A DNA stretch of 9,349 bases from Bacteroidales bacterium UBA1733 (GTDB lineage: Bacteria > Bacteroidota > Bacteroidia > Bacteroidales > UBA3663): the NCBI GenBank assembly GCA_002315795.1, contig DCIF01000039.1, positions 14,797 through 24,145 of the forward strand, given 5' to 3'. The notes under the pieces were generated by a model. The model was not told where the DNA came from. It worked only from the letters and a program-made list of their open reading frames with translations, and did not search any database. This document shows, piece by piece, positions 1 to 5,878 of this stretch; position 1 is the first letter of the stretch; every line of letters starts with the position of its first letter. The position numbers and the translations under genes were made by a program.

Positions 1-1149
1 GGAGACTCTCTCCGCCAGGAGATACGAACCGTTTTAGGAAGGGTTGAGCAGAATGAGTTGATGCAGAGCATTAAGAAAAGCCGTCCTGTACAGGAATACT
101 ATTCTTCGGATATGCTGTTTAAGGCAGAGTTAGGAGAACTGACATTCGAAGCCGCCTTTGATAGCTGTACAAATTTCTATCGGGATTTTCTGCCGGTGGA
201 GTCGGTTGCTACGTTTACGCGCGCTTTCCGTTGTTTCGTCTATGGCTGTCAGGATATCCTTTACATGATGGAGAAGAGTTCGCTCCCTGATTCCATCAGA
301 GAGAAAACTTCACTCATGACCTCGAAGAATGCGATGCGACTGCTCAAGATCCGTCCGAACAGTCAGTTGAACTCTCAGCATACGATTCTGTTGTTGGCAC
401 TGGTTCACAATCAGTATCTGATGAAATATCTGCCAACTGAATATCGACGCAGATATATGCATCGCTGCTTCCTGGCTTTATCTGTGCACACGCTGGCTCA
501 CTATACACTGGTGGCACTTTATTCAAATACGGTTCTGGAAGCAGTACTGGCTGCACATCCAGAGGCGCTGGTCGGTGTTCTTGGCTATAATAGTATAGAG
601 GAGGTGAGAGCGCATATCAAAGAGATACACGATTATCTGTACTATGGAGGCATGCTGCATGATATCGGCAAGTTAGGTATGGAGCAGGTAATCAATAACG
701 AGTTCCGTTATCTGACCGATCGTGAGTTCTCTATCATTCAGCGTCATCCTGAATTGTATTATGAATATACGTCGTTCGATAAAGCGCTGGAAGAATATGC
801 TCCTTTGGCCTTAGGTCATCACCGCTGGTATGATGGCAGTAAGGGATATCCGATGTGGTATGACAACACGGCGTGCCGAGAACGTATCCTGGTGGATATT
901 CTCACGGTGGCTGATTGCCTTGAAGCAGCGACCAACCGCATGAGCCGAAACTATCGTCATTATAAACCTTTCTCTCTGGTGATTGGTGAATTTCAGGCGC
1001 AGGCGGGAACGCGCTATAACCCGGTGGTCGTAGAGTCTCTGTTAAGAGCCAAAGACCGTTATCATCATCTGGAGGTTCTGGTGAAAAACAGTTGGGAGAG
1101 CGTCTTCAAGAGTCTTTTCTTTGAGCGAGGGCTGGCTATAGAAGATTAA
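1..1149 (+). CDS. HD-GYP domain phosphodiesterase, 5' end outside window
   Basis: Likely a metal-dependent phosphodiesterase of the HD-GYP family, whose known members hydrolyse cyclic dinucleotides such as c-di-GMP. The frame is open back to base 1 with no stop, so the gene probably starts upstream; a TTG at 58 and ATG at 61 are possible but unproven internal starts. Counting from the TTG at 58, the metal-ligand pattern is complete: H144 or H148 in SVHTLAH, H201-D202 in HDIGKLG, H230 in QRHPE, H254-H255 in GHHRWYDG, followed by GYP, and D286 in TVADCLEAAT. The 'DGxxGYP' signature (D259 onward) separates it from plain HD hydrolases. The roughly 140 residues before the catalytic domain are mostly helical-looking and I do not recognise them. 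No membrane segment is visible. The stop codon overlaps that of convergent radC. The family call is firm; the substrate is not known. Confidence 0.85.
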   Translation, partial: GDSLRQEIRTVLGRVEQNELMQSIKKSRPVQEYYSSDMLFKAELGELTFEAAFDSCTNFYRDFLPVESVATFTRAFRCFVYGCQDILYMMEKSSLPDSIREKTSLMTSKNAMRLLKIRPNSQLNSQHTILLLALVHNQYLMKYLPTEYRRRYMHRCFLALSVHTLAHYTLVALYSNTVLEAVLAAHPEALVGVLGYNSIEEVRAHIKEIHDYLYYGGMLHDIGKLGMEQVINNEFRYLTDREFSIIQRHPELYYEYTSFDKALEEYAPLALGHHRWYDGSKGYPMWYDNTACRERILVDILTVADCLEAATNRMSRNYRHYKPFSLVIGEFQAQAGTRYNPVVVESLLRAKDRYHHLEVLVKNSWESVFKSLFFERGLAIED

Positions 1150-1841
1150 AGCTCCCCATTGGCTCTGAAACTATAGAATGAGCCATCGGCGATGATGATA
1201 TGATCTACCAGCTGGATATCAAATAGCGCTAAAGCCTTAACGGCTTGTCTGGTTACTTCTCGGTCTTGCTGGCTGGGCCGAGCGATGCTGTGCGGATGAT
1301 TATGACAAAGCGCTACATTGGATGCCATGTACTGTAAGGCGGGTCGCACGATCTTTCGGATGTCGGCTGGAGCCCCGTCAACACCCCCTTCCCCAATCAG
1401 CACTTTCTGCAGGATTCTGCCACTGCGTGACGCATAGACAGCCCATAGTTCTTCATGGTCGATATGTGACAGTTGCTGGTCGAAAAGCGCAAATAGAGCG
1501 TCGCTTCCGCTGAGTGTCAGTGATTGTAACCGGTTGAGCTGTCGCTCTTTTTCTAACCGTCTGCCTAACTCAAGAGCAGCGCGCAAAGTGCAGCTTTTGG
1601 CAGGTCCGATGCCTTTCAATGTCTCTTTGTGCTCAGGGCTTGGCATCAGTGCATGATGCAGGCGTTCCAAACTGCCATCACAGGTATTCAGTACATCGCG
1701 CGCAATGTCTACAGCCGTTCTTCCCTGCTGACCTGTATTGATAAGGATGGCCAATAGTTCGGCATTAGAGAGGGTTTCCTCGCCATGTGCCATCATCTTT
1801 TCGCGTGGACGGTCGTCTAAAGACCAATCGGTGATTTTCAT
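1146..1841 (-). CDS. radC: RadC family protein (JAB/MPN-domain, UPF0758)
   Basis: A 231-residue protein of usual RadC length. The N-terminus has the family opening (DRPREKMMAHG, then LSNAELLAILINTG). A helix-hairpin-helix region lies near residues 73-95 (LKGIGPAKSCTLRAALELGRR). The C-terminal JAB/MPN domain has the zinc-binding pattern: E130/E131 upstream, H180-N-H182-P, S190 and D193 in the form HxHPx6PSxxD. The role of RadC is unsettled: the old DNA-repair assignment is disputed, and the domain is related to JAMM metalloproteases. The ATG at 1839-1841 fits the family N-terminus and has AGGA about ten bases upstream on the minus strand. It lies downstream of efp on the same strand but behind a strong terminator, so it may have its own weak promoter; I found no clear one. 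Its stop overlaps the convergent HD-GYP gene by four bases. Confidence 0.95.
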   Translation of the reverse strand: MKITDWSLDDRPREKMMAHGEETLSNAELLAILINTGQQGRTAVDIARDVLNTCDGSLERLHHALMPSPEHKETLKGIGPAKSCTLRAALELGRRLEKERQLNRLQSLTLSGSDALFALFDQQLSHIDHEELWAVYASRSGRILQKVLIGEGGVDGAPADIRKIVRPALQYMASNVALCHNHPHSIARPSQQDREVTRQAVKALALFDIQLVDHIIIADGSFYSFRANGEL

Positions 1842-1871
1842 GATCGTAATCCTGTGTTTTTTCTTGTTGTT

Positions 1872-1930
1872 AAAAAAATAACACCACCAAGGTAGAGGAA
1901 TTCTACAACTGGGTGGTGATATTGTTTTTT
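1872..1930. terminator. Bidirectional hairpin terminator between efp and radC
   Basis: The outer stem is CACCACC (1882-1888) with GGTGGTG (1912-1918), and an inner stem GTAGA/TCTAC sits inside it. The hairpin is flanked by seven A at 1872-1878 and six T at 1925-1930, so a U-tract follows the stem on either strand. On the minus strand it lies about 40 bases after the efp stop, which makes it the likely efp terminator. On the plus strand it could stop antisense transcripts. Confidence 0.85.
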
Positions 1931-1940
1931 GCTAATAATG

Positions 1941-1965
1941 AGTAACTTCTGTTACAGAAATTACT
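1941..1965. repeat. Near-perfect 25-bp palindrome over the efp stop codon
   Basis: AGTAA-c-TTCTGT-t-ACAGAA-a-TTACT is symmetric about base 1953, with 11 of 12 positions paired. It overlaps the efp stop (1961-1963) and lies next to the terminator at 1872-1930. The arms meet at a single central base, which fits a DNA dyad better than a stable RNA hairpin, although a hairpin with a five-base loop (GTTAC) and TTCT/AGAA stem is possible. Its role is unknown. Confidence 0.6.
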
Positions 1966-2527
1966 TAGCACGCTCAACGTAAGAACCATCGCGAGTATCA
2001 ACGACGATCTTGTCGCCCTGCTTACAGAAGAGAGGTACCATTACGATGCCGCCGGTCTCAACGGTTGCCTTGGTGAGGGTGTTGGTAGCAGTGTTGCCCT
2101 TTACACCTGGCTCCATCTCAGTGATCTCGAGAGTGGTCTTAACTGGCATTTCTGCGGTGAGGATGGTCTCGGTAGAAGCATCAGAAACAACCTCTACGAT
2201 GTCGCCTTCCTTCATGTACTTAGCACCAACTACCATCTCGCGGTTGATGTTAACCTGGTCGAAAGTCTCCTGGTTCATGAAAACGGCATCATCACCGTCC
2301 ATGTAAAGGAACTGATATGGACGATGCTCAACACGAACATCCTCAAGAACTTCACCGATATTGAAACGCTTCTCAACTACATAACCTGAAACTACATCCT
2401 TCAGCTTGGTGCGCATGAAAGTGTTACCCTTACCTGGCTTAACGTGGAGGAACTCCACTACAACCTGCAGCTTGCCATCGAGACGGATGACGGTGCCGTT
2501 CTTAATGTCCTGTGACTTAATTGCCAT
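1961..2527 (-). CDS. efp: Elongation factor P
   Basis: Elongation factor P binds ribosomes stalled on consecutive prolines and promotes peptide-bond formation. The product is 188 residues, the normal family length. It has an N-terminal KOW-like domain (about 1-62) and two OB-fold domains (about 66-128 and 130-188). The loop tip reads VKPGKGNTF, with K33 at the position of E. coli K34, the lysine that is post-translationally modified in many bacteria. The C-terminal domain carries the typical GNTATNTLTKATVETG stretch. The ATG at 2525-2527 gives the family N-terminus MAIKSQDIKNG. The frame stays open upstream to 2791, but that extension crosses the promoter and looks non-coding. The start is preceded by an A-rich leader without a strong Shine-Dalgarno. 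The gene is transcribed divergently from rpmH. No modification enzyme gene is in the window. Confidence 0.98.
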   Translation of the reverse strand: MAIKSQDIKNGTVIRLDGKLQVVVEFLHVKPGKGNTFMRTKLKDVVSGYVVEKRFNIGEVLEDVRVEHRPYQFLYMDGDDAVFMNQETFDQVNINREMVVGAKYMKEGDIVEVVSDASTETILTAEMPVKTTLEITEMEPGVKGNTATNTLTKATVETGGIVMVPLFCKQGDKIVVDTRDGSYVERAK

Positions 2528-2612
2528 AAATGTTCTTTTTTTATTTTTATTATTATGAGTTTCTGGGAGTGAAGATAACCGTAAAATGTTGGTTTTTGCT
2601 ATCTTGCGGGTG

Positions 2613-2644
2613 CAAAGATAGAATAAAAAAGTGAGAAAAACAAA
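2613..2644 (-). promoter_or_regulatory. efp promoter, Bacteroidetes type
   Basis: Read on the minus strand, TTTG (plus-strand CAAA at 2641-2644) is followed after exactly 20 bases by TATCTTTG (plus-strand 2613-2620). This matches the Bacteroidetes -33/-7 pattern TTTG-N20-TAnnTTTG. Transcription would start a few bases below 2613 and give an efp leader of roughly 80 bases. The -7 element runs straight into GCACCCGC, the same bases that follow the rpmH -7 element. Confidence 0.85.
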
Positions 2645-2647
2645 AAT

Positions 2648-2690
2648 ATTTGCAGATTTTCCTAAAAAAGTTTGGCGATTTGCAGATTTT
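2648..2690 (+). repeat. 13-bp direct repeat between divergent promoters
   Basis: ATTTGCAGATTTT occurs at 2648-2660 and again at 2678-2690, 30 bases apart start to start, or about three helical turns. The first copy lies just beyond the efp -33 element. The second lies within the rpmH spacer between its -33 and -7 elements. It may be a regulator site or leftover from duplication of an upstream element; the sequence alone does not decide. Confidence 0.8.
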
Positions 2691-2702
2691 TCTCTACTTT
2701 TG
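2671..2702 (+). promoter_or_regulatory. rpmH promoter, Bacteroidetes type
   Basis: TTTG at 2671-2674 and TACTTTTG at 2695-2702 are separated by 20 bases, a full match to TTTG-N20-TAnnTTTG. Transcription would begin near 2707-2710 and give a leader of about 85 bases before the rpmH ATG. It is arranged back to back with the efp promoter, and the two -33 elements are only 26 bases apart. Confidence 0.87.
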
Positions 2703-2793
2703 CACCCGCTAATTGGCAATTTAGCAATTGGCGAACCTACATTATTTATTTGAGAAAAGAAATCAAAATAAACAATATAAAAGCGATACAACT

Positions 2794-2943
2794 ATGAAGA
2801 TGACTTTCCAGCCACACAACCATCGCCGTCTCCACAAGCATGGTTTCCGCGCTCGTATGGCCACTAAGAATGGCCGTCGCGTCCTCGCAGCTCGTCGTGC
2901 TAAGGGCCGTAAGAACTTGACCGTTGGTGATACCATGCGTTAA
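2794..2943 (+). CDS. rpmH: 50S ribosomal protein L34
   Basis: A 49-residue, very basic protein of the large ribosomal subunit. It carries the L34 signature: MKMTFQPHN at the start, then [31 protein letters not shown] as overlapping conserved blocks. The ATG at 2794-2796 gives the correct family N-terminus. An upstream in-frame TTG at 2728 would add residues foreign to L34 and is rejected. The leader is A/T-rich with no Shine-Dalgarno, as is common in Bacteroidetes. Unlike many bacteria, rpmH is not followed by rnpA here; the next gene is ravA after 57 bases. No convincing terminator lies in that gap, so some read-through into ravA is likely. Confidence 0.98.
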   Translation: MKMTFQPHNHRRLHKHGFRARMATKNGRRVLAARRAKGRKNLTVGDTMR

Positions 2944-3000
2944 TTTCTTTTGTCGCGGATTGGCAAGACAAACCAGAAATCCCTTATTTGAGGATTAACG

Positions 3001-4683
3001 ATGACTGTCAATGAGGTTAGCCTCTGCGACGGTCATTTGTTTTATGTGTTTTCCGATACACTCAGCATTACATTTAGACAAAAAGTGAAAACTCGCATTC
3101 AATCCCTGCTCAAAACCCTGAGCGAAGGTGTCTATGAGAAAGATACAGAACTATCATTGGGCTTGCTGGCTGCTTTGGCCGGTGAGAGCCTCCTGTTGCT
3201 TGGTCCTCCTGGTGTGGCTAAGAGTATGGTGGCTCGTCGATTGAAGAGTGCTTTTGTCGGTGCTCGTTCGTTCGAGTATCTGATGTCTCGGTTTGCTACG
3301 CCAGATGAGATTTTCGGTCCTGTGAGCATCAGTCGGTTGAAGGAGTCTGATTGCTATGAGCGTGCAGTAGATGGTTATCTTCCGACAGCCGATATTGTCT
3401 TTCTGGATGAGATCTGGAAAGCGGGTCCAGCGATTCAGAATACGCTTCTCACAGTCATTAATGAGAAAACCTATCTCAATGGCAACCGTCCTATGCAATT
3501 GCCATTGAAGCTGCTGATTGCCGCCAGTAACGAGTTGCCGGTGCAGGGAGAAGGCCTTGAGGCTCTTTGGGATCGCTTCTTGATTCGCCTTGTCAGCGGC
3601 TGTATTGAGAGCGAGGAGAACTTCTATAGGATGGTAAGACCCACCCCAACCCTCCCTCATAGGGAGGGGGAATCAAAATCACAATCAGAGGATTCTGATA
3701 TGTCCGCCTCTTTTACTTCCTCAGAATATGCTTCCATCCAGCAACAGATTGCAGAGGTCGAGATTCCTCATCATGTGCTCCTGGCCATTACACATATCCG
3801 TCACGGACTGAAGGATGTGGCTATCGAAGGACAGGATGTGCACCGCAATATCTATGTGTCGGACCGACGCTGGAAGAAGGTGGTACATCTGATGTGCGCG
3901 TCTGCTTATGTGCATGATCGTAAGGAGGTTAACCTCGCTGATCTGCAGTTGGCCATTCATTGTCTCTGGAACGAACCTGATGAGATTGAGAGCATTGGCC
4001 TTCTTGTGGCTCGTGCCATCTTTAATCCTTATCTGGAACGCCTGGATGCGTTATCCATGCAGTTAGGTAAGGCTTTGCGTGTCCGTAAGGTAAAAGATGT
4101 GCTTGAAGATGCTCGCCAGCATGGAGATCATCGTGATGATGACCTCATTGTCTTTGACGGTCTCTATTATGCTATTGATGAGCGTTCTGGTGTATCAAAT
4201 GCTTTTATCTATGTGCCAGATTTCAAGCGTCTGCCTACACGTAGCACAGATGAGCCTGCTGCGCGTGGCGTGATGTATCGTGATCCTCGTCAGCCGAAGC
4301 GCCAGATCATACGTGCTTTCACCAATCCAGATAATGTGGGTGAGCATGAGGTGGAATTTACACGTGTCAATCTGTATCGTGACTCCATGAACCTCTATGT
4401 CAATGGCACACGCTATGGCTTGCGACGTGCTCTTCGTGGAGCTAACAATGCTCAGCAATCAGGTCTGGAACCAGTTCTCAAGGGAGCTCTCTCTTCGTTG
4501 GAAGACTGTGAAACTGCCGTGGATCACCTTTTCCAGGAGGCTGTGATGTTAGGTAACCAGCTGAAGACACATCTCTTTGTGAGCAAACAGGTGTTGGCGG
4601 TGGTCAATGCACAGCTGGATACTTTCCGTAAGCAGATAGCTATGTTGAGAGCAGACGTCAGAAAGTTGCTCTATGATGAATAA
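3001..4683 (+). CDS. ravA: RavA-like MoxR-family AAA+ ATPase
   Basis: An AAA+ ATPase of the MoxR family, RavA group, which works with a VWA-domain partner in chaperone-like remodelling. Visible motifs are Walker A GPPGVAKS (68-75), Walker B VFLDE (133-137), sensor-1 N177 in AASNELP, an arginine-finger candidate R192 in LWDRFLIRL, and a sensor-2-like block YVSDRRWKK (285-293). FEYLMSRFATPDEIFGP and DEIWKAGPAIQNTLLT closely resemble E. coli RavA. At 560 residues it is longer than E. coli RavA (about 498). The excess comes from about 25 extra N-terminal residues, an apparent in-frame insert at 213-224, and a different C-terminal part. The ATG at 3001 has GAGG seven bases upstream; a GTG at 3085 would fit the E. 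coli N-terminus better, so the start is uncertain. It overlaps viaA by 11 bases, suggesting coupled translation. Confidence 0.92.
   Translation: MTVNEVSLCDGHLFYVFSDTLSITFRQKVKTRIQSLLKTLSEGVYEKDTELSLGLLAALAGESLLLLGPPGVAKSMVARRLKSAFVGARSFEYLMSRFATPDEIFGPVSISRLKESDCYERAVDGYLPTADIVFLDEIWKAGPAIQNTLLTVINEKTYLNGNRPMQLPLKLLIAASNELPVQGEGLEALWDRFLIRLVSGCIESEENFYRMVRPTPTLPHREGESKSQSEDSDMSASFTSSEYASIQQQIAEVEIPHHVLLAITHIRHGLKDVAIEGQDVHRNIYVSDRRWKKVVHLMCASAYVHDRKEVNLADLQLAIHCLWNEPDEIESIGLLVARAIFNPYLERLDALSMQLGKALRVRKVKDVLEDARQHGDHRDDDLIVFDGLYYAIDERSGVSNAFIYVPDFKRLPTRSTDEPAARGVMYRDPRQPKRQIIRAFTNPDNVGEHEVEFTRVNLYRDSMNLYVNGTRYGLRRALRGANNAQQSGLEPVLKGALSSLEDCETAVDHLFQEAVMLGNQLKTHLFVSKQVLAVVNAQLDTFRKQIAMLRADVRKLLYDE
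3637..3670 (+). repeat. Palindromic repeat inside ravA, read in frame
   Basis: CCCTCCCT (3650-3657) and AGGGAGGG (3661-3668) form a perfect 8-bp inverted repeat with loop CAT, preceded by the C-rich run CCCACCCCAA. This composition resembles short palindromic repeats I recall as common between genes in Bacteroidetes. Here it is translated as PTPTLPHREGE (residues 214-224). It falls in the linker after the AAA+ core, where RavA sequences vary, and the frame is kept. Calling it an inserted repeat is inference; the palindrome itself is seen directly. The exact ends cannot be set from one copy. Confidence 0.7.
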
Positions 4684-5827
4684 GTTGCAATATCTGACAT
4701 TCCCCGCCAAGGTTTTAGATGAGATTGAGACGCTCATCTGCACAGATCTGGAGCGCGCCTTTGCCGAAGCGGTAGAAGCGCGCCTGCATTTTATGCGCAT
4801 GCGAGGAGTTGAAGATGGATATGAACTGGAGCAGATCAAAGCGGATTACATTCGTGAGAAACTACCAGCGCAACAAACGCTGCTTGATAAATATCTGGAG
4901 GTGATTCCTCCTTACTTGCAGCAGAAAGAGGCTACAGCCGATGAGTTTGAGCAATGTTGGGCCTTAATGGGAACGATCTGGAATGTCATTGAGTTTGACC
5001 GTATTCGTCCCATTGTCCGCCTGCAGGAGCAATATCCTGTCCTTCTTGATGTCGCTCGTCGTGTAGGCCGTATTGCCGATGATCAGGGTCCTGAGCGTGT
5101 GCCGGTAGGAGTGGGGAATAAGTTCAACGTTGAACACGGAGCACCCAGTGACATTGAGGGAGTTACTATGGGTAACGATATCACTTCACTATTACCCCTT
5201 GAGATGGCGATTATGAGTGATGATCAGTTGTCTGGCCTTTTCGCTTATCGATTTGCTACGCGCCGACTGCAGACTTTCCGATATAAGAGTAATATCATGA
5301 AGCAAGCGCGTAAGGTGGAGATACGCAAGGCGCGTCAGAAAGGTCCGATGATCGTCTGTCTGGACACTTCCGGTTCTATGCAGGGACAGCCGGAGAAAAT
5401 TGCCAGCAGCCTCATTATTAAACTCCTGCAGTTAGCGCTCAGACAGGATCGTGATCTTTTATTGGTCGCTTTCAGCACTACAGCGAAGCTTTTCGATGTG
5501 CGACGCAACCGGACACGTTTCTTTGATTTCCTGCGCAAAGAATGCGGAGGAGATACCGACGGCACACAAATGCTACAAGCCGTGATGCACACGATCTCTG
5601 AGAATCCTTTATACGGCAGTGCGGATGTGTTGTTGATCAGCGACTTTAAGTTTGAGGTGCCGAGCGCTCACATAATGAAGCAGGTGCAGATGCTTCGTGA
5701 TGAAGGGACTCGCTTCTACGGACTTCAGATTGGCGTTGCACCTTTAGATGCTTGGAAAAAATACCTTGACAACTATTGGCATCTGGAATTCAAGCTACAG
5801 ATGAAGCCATGGTATATACAGAAATGA
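4673..5827 (+). CDS. viaA: ViaA-like VWA-domain protein, partner of RavA
   Basis: A protein with a C-terminal von Willebrand A domain, the usual partner of RavA. The metal-ion-dependent adhesion site is complete: DTSGS (D231, S233, S235), T298 in GGDTDGTQ, and D324 in LLISDF. The end (LDNYWHLEF, then MKPW) matches the pattern at the end of E. coli ViaA. At 384 residues it is about 100 shorter than E. coli ViaA (about 483), with the difference in the N-terminal part. That part is rich in charged helices and has no membrane segment. Two adjacent ATGs (4673 and 4676) are possible starts; both overlap the ravA end. The family is known to stimulate the RavA ATPase and, in E. coli, to affect respiratory complexes and aminoglycoside sensitivity; the target here is unknown. 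The stop codon lies within a long hairpin. Confidence 0.92.
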   Translation: MMNKLQYLTFPAKVLDEIETLICTDLERAFAEAVEARLHFMRMRGVEDGYELEQIKADYIREKLPAQQTLLDKYLEVIPPYLQQKEATADEFEQCWALMGTIWNVIEFDRIRPIVRLQEQYPVLLDVARRVGRIADDQGPERVPVGVGNKFNVEHGAPSDIEGVTMGNDITSLLPLEMAIMSDDQLSGLFAYRFATRRLQTFRYKSNIMKQARKVEIRKARQKGPMIVCLDTSGSMQGQPEKIASSLIIKLLQLALRQDRDLLLVAFSTTAKLFDVRRNRTRFFDFLRKECGGDTDGTQMLQAVMHTISENPLYGSADVLLISDFKFEVPSAHIMKQVQMLRDEGTRFYGLQIGVAPLDAWKKYLDNYWHLEFKLQMKPWYIQK

Positions 5828-5864
5828 AATGAGCTGTGTCATTGACACAGCTCATTTCATTTCT
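5820..5864. terminator. Long hairpin between convergent viaA and susR
   Basis: A perfect 21-bp inverted repeat (5820-5840 and 5844-5864) with a three-base loop ATT. The core is GAGCTGTGTC/GACACAGCTC, extended outward by A/T-rich GAAATGAAAT/ATTTCATTTC. It starts before and contains the viaA stop codon (5825-5827) and ends 14 bases before the end of the convergent susR gene. It probably terminates both transcripts. There is no classical uninterrupted U-tract on either side, so it could also work mainly as an RNA 3' end protector. Confidence 0.8.
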
Positions 5865-5878
5865 TTGTGCATACTCTT

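Noticed and set aside
1885..1895. Possible radC -7 element on the minus strand (TACCTTGG)
   Set aside because: It departs from TAnnTTTG and lies inside the terminator stem, with no -33 partner seen at the right distance.
2528..2791. Open frame extending efp upstream by 88 codons
   Set aside because: The extension crosses the predicted efp and rpmH promoters, has A/T-rich low-complexity content, and EF-P has its normal N-terminus at the ATG at 2525-2527.
2728..2793. Upstream in-frame TTG start for rpmH
   Set aside because: It would add 22 residues with no resemblance to L34; the ATG at 2794 gives the family N-terminus.
2944..3000. Possible terminator or promoter between rpmH and ravA
   Set aside because: The only stem (GGAT/ATCC with TGG/CCA) is short and bulged with no T-run, and no TAnnTTTG element with a spaced TTTG is present.
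3154..3660. 168-codon minus-strand open frame within ravA
   Set aside because: It lies opposite a clear AAA+ domain, has no recognisable motif and covers the palindromic repeat; it is a shadow frame.
3637..3670. Rho-independent terminator inside ravA
   Set aside because: The G/C-rich hairpin has no following T-run on the plus strand, and the frame continues with well-conserved RavA sequence.
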